From Batillaria attramentaria (Eukaryota; Mollusca; Gastropoda; Batillariidae): a stretch of DNA of 64,000 nt. The stretch lies in the NCBI GenBank assembly GCA_018292915.2, contig JACVVK020000200.1, positions 457,001 through 521,000 on the forward strand, written 5' to 3'. The position numbers were made by a program, and so were the translations under genes. Position 1 is the first letter of the stretch, and every line of letters starts with the position of its first letter. Positions 53,373 through 63,560 of this stretch are shown one piece after another. The notes beneath the pieces are model-generated. The model had not been told where the DNA came from. It was given only the letters and a program-made list of their open reading frames with translations, and did no database searches.

Positions 53373-54439
53373 GGCACCTTTACCTTCCCTCCCCCCACCC
53401 CCCTCCGCCAAAACTGCTCACCAATCCATCCCTACAATCCGTACACGTGAAGGTGCATTCGGATATTGATTTTACCATACTCCACATCGAAAAATATATC
53501 TTAGGGTTTTAAAATCCCATGGGCTATGCAAAAAGGACCCCCAAGAACAGGTCATTCTGTTATTATGCACAATTTCCCTTGAAATTCTTTTTGTTTTGGA
53601 GAGTGGTGGAAGAACACGTGACGTTTCACAACAAATGACGTCAGTTGCAGCGCACGTCAAAGACTGACTGTCATACTTCAACCAAAAATGACGTGTCAGT
53701 CGGCTGTTCACTAACTGGCGTCCGGCGGGCTTCGCCATCTTTCTGTCGGCTGTGATGGGACTGTGGGCGAATGGCAAGGTGAGTCAACTGCCGCGAGTGT
53801 AAGACATCTGAACAAAATGCGAATCCTGTGCCTTTCAGGCAAGTACACCTGTACTGACTCTCCGGCATATCATGCGAGAGGTAAGTCGAATTCAGGCGCC
53901 ACCAGCGACTCCTCCACTGTCCACGTTTTGCCAATGGTCAGTATTCTACAACACGCAAAACTTGCGGCCGATTAGTCAGTGTGTATCGATGTCAGCTGAG
54001 AGAGGTTTGTCACGAGTTCAACGAGACACAAGCGAAGCCCAGAAATCAAGAAGGGGGAAGACTATGATGGACATCAGTTCGAATGCCACACTGACAATAA
54101 TTATTTGAACTGAAACTTGGTTGCTTACATTTACACGTCCATCACTGCACTTACCGCCTATGTCCCCCGTCGCTTTCTTATTTCTGAGCAAGCCTGATCG
54201 TTATGTAGTATGCCATTCTGAGCGGTAAAAGTAGGGAGCGGGGAGGAGGGGGGGGGGGGGGGGTCAGGCGTTGGTGATGTTCAAGTGTCACAGCCTCGAT
54301 ACACCGAAAACCTATCAATTGGAGGAGACTGTGGGGGTGGGGGGGGAGGGGGGGGGGGGGGGATCGAAGGAGGATTATGGAGCTGTTAAGGCCTAGCTAT
54401 AGTTCCTTCTCCTTCTCTTTTCTTCTACATTGCCAAACA

Positions 54440-54646
54440 ATATGTCCATGATGAAATTACGTTGATTGTTTTGCCCCTTATGCCCGTGTTGATCACTATG
54501 CTTTTCAGTTTTGTTTTGTATTGATCATGTATCTGTCTGTGTGATTGCTTTGTATTTAGTTTTCCTAGTTTAGCAAGGACAAGATAGAAAACAGGTCGTT
54601 GTACCTGCATCTTTTTACCCTTGAAAAATAAAGTTTCATTTCATTT
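54440..54646 (+). mobile_element. 3' end of a truncated non-LTR retrotransposon
   Basis: It ends CCCTTGAAAAATAAAG followed by TTTCATTTCATTTC, a pentanucleotide tail after an AATAAA signal as in CR1/L2-like LINEs. The 5' limit is uncertain and no coding part remains. Confidence 0.55.
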
Positions 54647-54806
54647 CTTCCTCCGACTTCAGCCCCCCTTCCCCTCCCTCTCCCTTCTCCCTTGTTGATG
54701 ATTTTTGGGGGGAGGGGAACTGAAGGAGGGGGGGGGGGAATCTTGCATGACTTGGAGAAGTATCAGCGGCTGTAGGAAACCTGATCGACACGGCCCTTGG
54801 TTCCTC

Positions 54807-54947
54807 AGGAGGTTAAACATTTTGAAGTCCTCAGTTTCCACCACGTAAGGGTAGATTCAAAGACCGGACGGGGCAACGAGGGAAAAGCTAGCGCAAATTT
54901 TTGGTTCCGTCCCAGTCAGGATTCGAACTACGACCCGAGCTATCAGG
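54807..54947 (-). mobile_element. Diverged tRNA-derived SINE copy
   Basis: The common order is kept (GTTTCCACCACGTAAGGG, GACGGGGCAACGAGGGAAAAGC, AGGATTCGAACTACGACCCGAGC) but with many substitutions, indicating an old copy. Confidence 0.65.
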
Positions 54948-55682
54948 GTTCCCACGTAGGCCCCGATGTCTTGTGTGTTAAAAAACAACTTTTGACAGTC
55001 ACACATGCGCATCGATGGTAACCGGCCGGCAAGTGTCAGTCAGTTCTGTGTTTTCCAAACTGACCAGTGTGATCATGACAAACCGGCTGAAGTAGCAGAC
55101 TGTTTTTACCGGGCACTGTGGTCCGCAGCTCAGTCAGCCGGTCCCAGGCAGCTGCAACACGTTTAGTCGCTGTTAAAACCAATCGTTACTCAATCCTCAG
55201 CACAGGTGATGATCTAACACTATGATACTCAGTTACGACTGAACTGTGATGTGAACTGAATTGAAAAGCCGACTTACGTCAAACGCATAAAACCAGTTAC
55301 GCACATTTTATCCGTGTTTGACGTCATGCGCGCCAACTATTAATTAAGTTAATCTAAAGCGGCAACTAAAGAACTTGAAATCGTGATTGCATCGCTTAGG
55401 CGGCTCAGACGGTGATGCGACTACTGAAACGGCCGGCTCAGCTCAGCTGAAGTAGTTATGTTGACTGTGGAAGCTGCCGGGTGCCACTGTCGGGTCTGTT
55501 AGTAAGTGACGTGACAAAGCCAATGAAAGCCGGCAACGGGTGTATATGTAGCTTCGTTCCGGGCTCTTGTCACACAGTGATCTGGTGTTTAAGTCAGTCT
55601 TTACACGGTTCACTCGTTTGATTATATCTTGTGATTGGCTCAATGTTACAGTTTAACTCTGTGACTGGAGTCACTGAGTCAT

Positions 55683-55920
55683 AAGACATAAGACATAAGA
55701 CATTTATTAAATTTCCAAAAGAGGAACATTGTTTTGTGGTCTCTCATTAAAACATGCCAAACACTCACTCAAACGGCCATGCACACTCATTCCACCTATT
55801 TACATGTTCGTACACTCGTACCTAAAAATCTATCACAATGAATAAATTACAACACTACACCCACATCATTTCCCATCAGCAGCACAACAGCAGAGGTGCA
55901 CATAACTCTATCACAGTCAT
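55683..55920 (-). mobile_element. 3' end of a truncated non-LTR retrotransposon, minus strand
   Basis: On the reverse strand, CTTTTGGAAATTTAATAAATG is followed by TCTTATGTCTTATGTCTTATG, a heptanucleotide tail at the element end. The boundary on the 5' side is not visible. Confidence 0.5.
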
Positions 55921-56626
55921 GTCAGTTTCACGCGGCTGGAGTCATATCGCACGGTCAGTCAGTCACGGACGGATGATTCTGTGATCGGCTGCATCCTGGG
56001 CGACTTAAAGTTTTGTTTTTTGTTTTATTTTATTTTTTGTTTTGTCATTTCTTATCAGTCGCTACCATGTACTTACTAAACGGCCTCTGACCTGTGTAGG
56101 TTCCGTCGCAGTGCCGCGGGCCAGCCGTCAGTCACTGACGCCGGTCAGTGTATATCATGCGGACTGTCGTCTAGTAATACTAAACTCAGCGGTTTACTCA
56201 GTTTTTACCTGACGAATAAGAAATCTTTCTGTCTAGTTTTTGTATTTGCATGTGCACTATTTTTTCAAAGCAGAAGTATTTCGAGTGGTTGCATGGTGGA
56301 AAACGTGACATTGACAGAGGTCCGCAAATGCAACGGACACATGCGCCGATACCGAAAGTCCACACCTGAAGGAGGAGTTGCCTCCCTTCCACTGCGACAG
56401 TCGTGGCTCATTTCTGTTGTAGGGGAAAGAAGACGCAGTCAATAGCCAGGCGCATTGATACGTGATTTCTTTCATACATTCATTACACGCATTAATCGGA
56501 AAAAAGTCAGTACGTGTAGCATCTTTCAGTTCCCAGTCCTTTTACCCTGTCAAGTTTGGCGTGGTCACCGGAGGGAGTAACATGGGAACAGCCAATGGCA
56601 TTAGCATACAGGCAAAATGAACGTCA

Positions 56627-56719
56627 ATGGCGCTCTCGGTTCAGCATGAGAGCGAAAATTATGAGAAAACCGAAGTGAGGTTGATGACTTCGGCTGGGAG
56701 TAGCCGGCGTGCTCTACAG
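56627..56719 (+). CDS. Tentative first coding exon of the Gln/His-rich PAM2-motif gene
   Basis: An ATG-started ORF of 31 codons runs into a strong splice donor, CAG|GTAGGT. It ends in phase 0, the phase needed by the next supported exon at 59911, so the two can be joined in frame. The initiation context is weak at -3 (T) but has G at +4, and two short upstream ATG ORFs (from 56582 and 56617) would precede it in the mRNA. The encoded segment is small and hydrophilic, with no recognisable motif. A competing first exon with a phase-0 donor exists at 53755-53778, and other unseen 5' exons are possible. The assignment rests on splice-site and phase compatibility only. Confidence 0.3.
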
Positions 56720-58980
56720 GTAGGTGCACACCAATATTCAGTCAGATGTTTGTTGAGATTTGCCTATAGAATGCAAGAAATATGGCATGCTGTCACAAGG
56801 AAACGAACTCCTTTGATCATCACCTCGTCCGCATTCCAAACGTCAACAAACGGATCTTGGCAAGTGGAAGACTTTTCTGTTAGTCTGTGTGAACACATTT
56901 TGTAAGTGTGGCGCCCATAGTGCAGTTGAATGCAGGTTAAGTCGCCATTTGATGCTTCTTGGATGTATCAGCTGTTGTCTTGTTTATCTAAGAAACGGTC
57001 CGTGTTGGGCTGATCTTGACGATTGGCGGATCGGTGACAGGAAAAGGCGCGCCACCCAGTCGTCGAATTCAATAAATTAAATGGACTCTGCAGCAATTTC
57101 GTGTTTGCATTGAAGAGAGAATATAGTAGTATCATATCGGTGTGAGTTTTACCCAGATTTTACAGCGTGTTTGGCTTTTGACTGCTTTAATCGATCTCGA
57201 ATAATCTGAACCGATCATTGTCATATGGTCGCCATAGCTGGAAAGGTGTTGATAGCAACTTGGATTCTTCTCTAGTACAGCCAGATCGTGTCAGCACGTA
57301 AGGTGTAGCAAGTACATAACACATTACGTGTCAGTTTTGAATCGTGCAGGGTTAAAACGTGGTTCATTAGCTGTGCATGCTGTCTAGCGAAATTGGGGTT
57401 GTAAGAACGCCGAAGCCAGTGCGTTCAAGGATGTTGTCAAAACGTCATTCTAAAAATAGCCCTCCGCATGTGTTGCACCAGTACGCGAGTATGAATGGGA
57501 ACAGCTGATCTGGCGTGTAGTGCTGTAGCACGCATGAGAGCCACTCGTGCTTTGGGGGGAGGGGGGGGGGAGCAGTCTATCAAATTTCTTTTTAAAGATG
57601 TAAGGCATTTTCGGGAAGGCAACCTCCAGTAAAATCTCACGGAAATAATCACACACAGTCCCATAAATAATGGTGAAAACACACATCTAAATAAAACACC
57701 TTTGGCCTTATATGAAAACAATAAAATTAAAAATAAAAAACCCACAGATCCAGCCAAACCCCTAAACCTAGACCAGCTCAGTCATTCTGTTCTAACCTTA
57801 CTCAAATTGGATTACTAAGGATAAACCTCCTTCAAGTTCCAGCTTGGTTACTGACCCTAGACCTTCGCTGCATTTTGTCTTGCCCAAAGGAACTGAGTCT
57901 GGCCCAGCATGCGGTTGATCACTGCATAATGCCAATATGCAGCACGGTCACGTATGAGTACACTTTTCATTTGAACTTGTCTTACTCGTAGGTGTTTGTT
58001 TTCGCCATATTTGTGTGTGGTTATTTCCTCATTTTCGTTACCGCATACATGTACACTCGAGCTGTGAAATGAGGCTTTCAAGGATTGGTCAGACAAATGT
58101 TACTTCTGTCAGTAATTATATTGAAAATTTCACTTCAGAACTTGCAGAAGTGTAATATATATACCGCTGATCTAATCCAAATTTAAGGATTATTATTGAT
58201 TTATTTATTTAGTCCTTTCACCGACCGAATGAAATACACCTGAATTAATGGGAACGTGCTTGAACTTCTACCTAGAACAGTATGAACACCGTGCAGTTTT
58301 GAAAAGCCGTTGTGGTTTGTGACACACAGCTTATGATAGAAATTTGTATTTGATTGATTTGCTATTTTTAGGTTTAGAGCTGCAAAGTTACAGCATTTCA
58401 TTTAGTTGGGAAACTTTGTTGATAGACTAAGAATTGTAAGGCCTGTGTTACTCAGTGTATTTTTAACTAAAGGCACCAGCCTACCTTGACACCTGTAATC
58501 CTAGTGGTATGCTGTTTGGGGGTCTAACTTGTGTTTGTTCCATGCAGAGAGCTTGCCTTGAGTAAACACTGCCTGTACAGTGGCCATGAATGTTTCGGCC
58601 AGTGCTGCGTGCAAACCACAAGGCAGGGCTGAGGGTGTCTGAACTGGTGTGAATGTGGGATATCTTTTAAGGGCCGTTGGCTGTTAAACTGTGTTTTCCC
58701 CTGTTCAAACATTTATTGAGCAGACATAATAAAAAAAATGTCCTCTGGACATGCAGCAGCTTGGAAACTGTCATGGTGTCATCATGTGCACACCAGGGCC
58801 TCCTTGTTTTAGTTTAAATACAACAGCTGTACTTCGACTGCAAGGCTGATTTGTGTAAGTTTATAGACTTTTGAGTAACAGCTGTTGTTTGATCAAGATA
58901 CGTGTATGATCATATTGCACAGCTGAAGATGGTCATGTGTGTTGTGCTACTATCAGTGTTCTTCAGTAAACTAGAATTGA

Positions 58981-59026
58981 AACACACAACACAACACAAC
59001 ACAACACAACACAACACAACACAACC
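58981..59026. repeat. (ACAAC)n pentanucleotide repeat
   Basis: Eight to nine ACAAC/CACAA units in the first intron of the Gln/His-rich gene. Confidence 0.93.
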
Positions 59027-59097
59027 ATAATTATGATAATGATACGTAGTTTTTGTAGAGCGCTGCTCTCCAAATGCCAAGGACTCACTGCGCTTAA

Positions 59098-59147
<50 letters not shown>
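59024..59147. repeat. Interspersed repeat with paired GCGC motifs, copy B, followed by (AC)n
   Basis: TTTTTGTAGAGCGCTGCTCTCC...GGACTCACTGCGCTTAAAGCAC matches the pattern at 21351-21418. A (CA)n run follows at 59099-59147. Confidence 0.5.
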
Positions 59148-59150
<3 letters not shown>

Positions 59151-59910
59151 TTGGTCAGACAGAACAGAAGTCACTCTGTTCTTCTTCGGATCACTGACAT
59201 GAAACTTACTCAATCCAATAATTCTAATAAACCACTATCAATCATTCGTGCTTGAATTTGCATGCCCTTCAGTGTTATAACATATAAAATGACATGCCGA
59301 TGTGTGCCAAGCACTTGAAAAGTTGATCTGTAAAGGGAATTCTGAAGGTACAGAATTCCAGAAAATTCTGTTTACATGTTTAGGCTCCATAGCAGCACCT
59401 GCTTCTGCAGAGGAGATTGTGACAAACAATTGGGGCACTGTCAGGGTACACAGAAGGGTGTGTCCTGTCAGCAAGGCCTCCTTCCTAGAACAAACAACAG
59501 AACCCTGGGCATGTGGCTATAACAAGCAACATAGAGACACAGCGTTTTGCCTGTGACTTTGAACATAGTGAGATGGATATGGTTCAGTTTTCAGGTCTAG
59601 CGTCTTTAAGGTGTACATATGTATACTCCAGGGAATGGTGATTAGTGGACGGAAGATTTTCCTCGAGGCATGCTGTTTTACACATGCATTTGAAACTGTT
59701 TAGTGGGTTTACATACATCTGCACAGCATTTTTGTGCTTCTCGTTCAGATTTTATTGACTCTGATTTAGCTGCATGTCGAAGAGCTGACTCAAGGTATTT
59801 GGTGCTGCATTTTGCAGACAGTACAGCATTGCAAAACTGTCCATGTTAAAAAAAATGAATTTCACAGTAGAACAGATTGTAAGAGAGCATTTCAATCTTC
59901 TGTTGGACAG

Positions 59911-60045
59911 GACTTCAAGTACAACCCTGGGGCCAATTCGTTTGATTCCGGCTGTCAGGACAAGTATGGAATGCCATCCACCAATGGAAATGACAAACTT
60001 CAGAGAGAGATGGTGAAGCTAGGCTCTGGCTACAGAAATGGCCAG
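59911..60045 (+). CDS. Exon with PAM2-like motif, Gln/His-rich gene
   Basis: This exon of 45 codons (phase 0 at both ends) lies between the acceptor TTGGACAG|GA and the donor CAG|GTGAGT. It encodes a PAM2-like motif right at its start: YNPGANSF, preceded by DFK, matching the core N-P-x-A-x-x-F of the peptide that binds the MLLE domain of poly(A)-binding protein. The usual leucine before NP is tyrosine here, and the usual proline two residues after F is serine. The rest (GCQDKYGMPSTNGNDKLQRE...) is hydrophilic and probably disordered. It splices in frame to the exon at 60480 across a 434-bp intron containing (CA)n and (TC)n tracts. PABP binding is inferred from the motif. Confidence 0.72.
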
Positions 60046-60226
60046 GTGAGTGCATGGCAGAACTCGAAAGCAAAAGTTATCAGCGCTTTGAAGTATGGAG
60101 TTAAACGAAGCGAAGGATGAGTGTGCACAGGTGAAATTGGAACAGTCTATCAGTGTTACATGTCAAGTTTTTTGTTACCGTTATGTTCTCACTGCCTGTA
60201 TGACTGTCTCTGCCTGTGGTGCACAT

Positions 60227-60233
<7 letters not shown>

Positions 60234-60299
<66 letters not shown>

Positions 60300-60342
60300 C
60301 TCTCCCTCTGTCTGTCTCTTTCTCTGTGTCTCTGTGTGTGTG

Positions 60343-60391
<49 letters not shown>
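60234..60391. repeat. (CA)n, (TC)n, (CA)n inside intron 2
   Basis: CA run 60234-60296, mixed TC/TG 60297-60358, CA run to 60391. It lies wholly within the intron between the exons at 59911 and 60480. Confidence 0.93.
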
Positions 60392-60394
<3 letters not shown>

Positions 60395-60479
60395 GAAAAC
60401 TTTACAGACCTCTTTTTTTGTGGCATTTTCTTGTTTACCAGAGTATTTCCAAACCTGTGGTGTTGGTTTTTTTCTGTAG

Positions 60480-61105
60480 ATCCAAACACACACTTCATCA
60501 GATGCTGTCCAGTCAGCTTTTCACCATCAACACCAGTACCACCCTAACCAACCGCAGCATCATCAGCATCACCAGGATGGCAACACCACCACGGCCACCA
60601 CCCCTCACTTCTCCCTACAGGATGGACTCAGTGGCTACCCAGGCTGGAACGACTTCTCACCATTTTCCGGTCCCACCCCTGGAACTCTCACCCAGGGTTC
60701 TGTTTCTGGAAAGACGCTGGCATCGGTGCCTTCCTCCCAAGGAATGGGCAATGTAGCCACACCTTCATCACCCCAGTCTTTGCCTGCAAGTCGTCACATG
60801 CAGCAGGCGGCCATGTACCATCAGAGCGGTGCCATGGGCTCTGCAGACATGGCCGGGAATATGCCTCAGCACATGCAGCAGCAGGTGCCCATGTTTGGTC
60901 CTGACGCTGGCTGTGATAAGTTTACTGGGGCCGACAAATTTGGCCTCAACAGCAGCTGTTCCAGTGACAAATTTTCCACGCTGGACGACATGGTGAGCAA
61001 GATTGTGGATGACGAATCAAACCTCTTCTCCCTCAACTCTATGGGTGATTACTCCGCAGAGGACAACCAGTCTCAGACCACCTCCGACGTCTTCTCTTTC
61101 GACGA
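60480..61105 (+). CDS. Gln/His/Ser-rich exon with conserved-looking acidic motif, same gene
   Basis: The 626-nt exon starts after a classic polypyrimidine acceptor (GTTTTTTTCTGTAG|A) and ends at donor GA|GTAAGA, so it enters in phase 0 and leaves in phase 2. It encodes a His/Gln tract ([18 protein letters not shown]), an aromatic segment [11 protein letters not shown] (about 60633-60665), Met/Gln/Ala-rich sequence (MQQQVPMF region), and a short ordered-looking stretch [18 protein letters not shown] (about 60975-61028). The TAA in the unspliced donor (61107-61109) would end the protein at ...FSFDE, but splicing to 61679 gives ...FDE-SPGFTTG and keeps the frame. I do not recognise the family with confidence. 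The W-containing segment followed by an L-x-x-x-V-S-x-I-[VL]-[DE]-[DE] motif recalls the N-terminal part of MEIOC proteins, from memory only. Confidence 0.8.
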
Positions 61106-61678
61106 GTAAGAGCTTACTGTAGATGTGGTCATGGACTTCAGCTGTCTGTGATCTTTTTCTGCTAGACTAAGACGCTGAATTCAGAGTCTGTACTTTAGAG
61201 ATAATCATTATTTGAAAGTTCAGACATGCCATGCATACACTCTTTAGACTTACGATGTCAGACAAATTTGGTGATTTTTGTTCAAAAAACGAAATATGCA
61301 GCACTTTGGTTTGAAAAAAAAAAAAGCAAACAAAAATACACTTAAACAGTGACCAACCCAATAAACAGAACGAGGCTTGCAGCAGAAAATTTTTCCTTTG
61401 CATACATTACTGGTTGTTGTTGTTCATTATAAAGTTAATTTATCACAATTTAGTTTCTATTTTATTGTCCCTATCGGGAAATTAGGGCTGCTTCCCCCAG
61501 GGGAAACGGTAAGAGGTGTTTCACCAGTAAGAGGTGTTTCTAATTTTTTATGTATAGCCTGTGCTGGTTTACATTGTCATGTCAAGGTAGAAAAGGACAA
61601 ACGTATTGGGGTTTTTAGCTTCCAAGTCAGGGAGTCCTTTCCTCTGAAGTATAATTTTCGTTCTCGTGTGATTTTCAG

Positions 61679-62513
61679 GTCTCCAGGTTTCACAACAGGC
61701 AGCATGTGGTCAACTGGCAGCGAGGACGCTCCTACCCCTGCCTCTCACGTCCACTGCTCTGGCAGCAAATCCTCCATGTCTGACCACCACGCCAATTCCC
61801 CCTCCTACAGTAGCTTTGAGCAGGTAGTTGGATTCCCCATGACTCACCTGTGGGATGACCACTACAGTGACAGTGGAATCTCACCAGGGCTCCACTCTCA
61901 GACCGATCACGTGTTTTCACCGAACTTCTCCGACCTTGACCCAGCACACCAGCGAGACATGCACAACAACAACGTGATTGAAGGGCTGGACGACCCCCTG
62001 TTGCTGCAAAAATTTCTCACGCAGTTGCAGATCAGCGGAGGGCTGCTGGGCAACAAGCTCGACCACAACCACCATACCATGACAGGTGGCGGGGACATGA
62101 CAAACTCTCTCCCGCCATACCTCCAACAGCAGCTCAGCCAACACCACCTCAACAACAACGCCCCGACCAATAACAACCCTGACTTTGCCTCCCCCAAAAT
62201 GCAAGAGTTTGGCACCTCAGACTACGGATCTGGCCTGGCCTCCTCAAACTCCTCCTCATTGTCAAAGAACTCGCCAGGAGTGTCGACTCAGATGTTTGGG
62301 TCGCCAGCATCTCCTATTGTAGGACCCAAACAGCAGCAGCAGCAGTACCTGATGTCGACACCTCACAGTCAGGCAGCCAGTCTGTCATTTTCGACATCAG
62401 AGCTCGTGCAGCACATGTCTCCCATCCCAAGCCATGCCTCACCTGCTGGGGTTCACAGTACTTCACAGTTCCAGACCATTGACTCCATGTTGAAACAAGA
62501 AAAGTCATTTCAG
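61679..62513 (+). CDS. Ser/Asn/His/Gln-rich exon, same gene
   Basis: The 835-nt exon lies between acceptor GTGATTTTCAG|GT and donor CAG|GTAAAC. It enters completing the split codon GA|G and leaves in phase 0 (278 full codons). It encodes low-complexity but clearly coding sequence: MWSTGSEDAPTPAS, a segment with Trp and acidic residues (THLWDDHYSDSGISPG, resembling a DSG-x-x-S phosphodegron-like pattern), LDDPLLLQKFLTQLQISGG (the most hydrophobic, helix-like part), then Asn/His/Gln-rich stretches and a polyglutamine run (62331-62345). The composition suggests an intrinsically disordered regulatory protein, as seen in RNA-binding or mRNA-decay regulators. No enzymatic domain is seen. Confidence 0.85.
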
Positions 62514-62882
62514 GTAAACAGAAATGTTTTGAGACCCTGCTATTTCCATTTTGTTGGATTTTGCTACTCATTGGACACCTTCAAGCCGTCACGTTACACC
62601 CCGTGAAATTTATATGGATAGAAAACTTTGTTGTTGTTGTTGTTTTTGTGGAGTAAAGCACATAGCTTTTTGTGTGTTGCGATTGTTAAATATCGTAAAT
62701 GTTTGCTAAAGTTTGTGCTTGTTTGTGTTGGGTGTTGCTCTACGTGTCCAGACAGTCGTATTGATTCTGTGTCGTAAGGACACCATGTCCAGTTGCTTCG
62801 TAGTGTCCAGGACATTTTTCCTATTGTACCTCCAACCTGTGAGCTTCACTATTTATTTTATAATTTGTATACTTTCCCTCAG

Positions 62883-63114
62883 GGCCGATCGGTCGTTGAA
62901 TCGGGTTCGCTGAACAGCCCCGTATCACCCAGTATGATGGGGACAATGACGCAGGCACACCAGCAACAGCTGCAACACCGAGAACACGGCAAACTGGATG
63001 CCACCTTCTCTGCCACTGACGGCAATCTGCTGCAACCTATCCATGTCAACACCCACACTTCAGGCCCTGGCCATGGCCAGCCCCACACTCACGGACCTTC
63101 TCACAGTCTTTCAG
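62883..63114 (+). CDS. Gln/His-rich exon, same gene
   Basis: The 232-nt exon lies between acceptor TTTCCCTCAG|GG and donor TCAG|GTAGGG, phase 0 in and phase 1 out. It encodes 77 residues including NSPVSPSMMGTM, a Gln/His run (QAHQQQLQHREH) and a Gly/His/Pro segment (GPGHGQPHTHGPSHS). The frame continues into the next exon through the split codon G|GT. It has the same disordered character as its neighbours. Confidence 0.82.
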
Positions 63115-63560
63115 GTAGGGCCGCAACTTTGTTCACTTTGTATTCAGTCAGGGCATAAAATCTTCCACCTTTTGGCAGATTTGCACCTTTGGCTAAAAAT
63201 TTCCTTCCCTCAGAAAGTGTGTTTCTCCTCTTAAGCAGTTAAAATCATTAAAAAACGCACCAAATTGCACTGATTTTAGTTTAATTCTAAAAATTTGTCT
63301 CCAAAATAAAGTGTTTCCTCATCTGAAGCTTTTAAATATTATACCAAAAAGCACCAAATTGCAGATTTTTAATCTTTTAAAAGAAAAATCCTTCCAAAAA
63401 AGCGTTATTTAGATTTTAGTGTCTTTTTTTTTTTAAATCCAGGACACCCCTAGCATTGCCCATGGACACCTCCTCATAGTTCATTTCATTTTCGACAAGA
63501 GATCTTTGACTTTGTTTCCATTGACACTACTCTTTCCTTTGGCTGTTTTCCTGTTTTCAG

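Larger units (their letters stand above)
56720..59910 (+). other. Candidate first intron of the Gln/His-rich gene
   Basis: 3.2 kb between CAG|GTAGGT and TTGGACAG|GA. It holds a poly-G run (57558), the ACAAC repeat and the GCGC-type repeat. No further exon is convincing. If the first exon lies elsewhere, this is simply upstream or intronic sequence. Confidence 0.35.

Noticed and set aside
61377..61678. N-terminal extension of the frame entering the exon at 61679
   Set aside because: It begins at a TTG, has no coding character, and is interrupted by a clear splice acceptor ending at 61678; it is intron.
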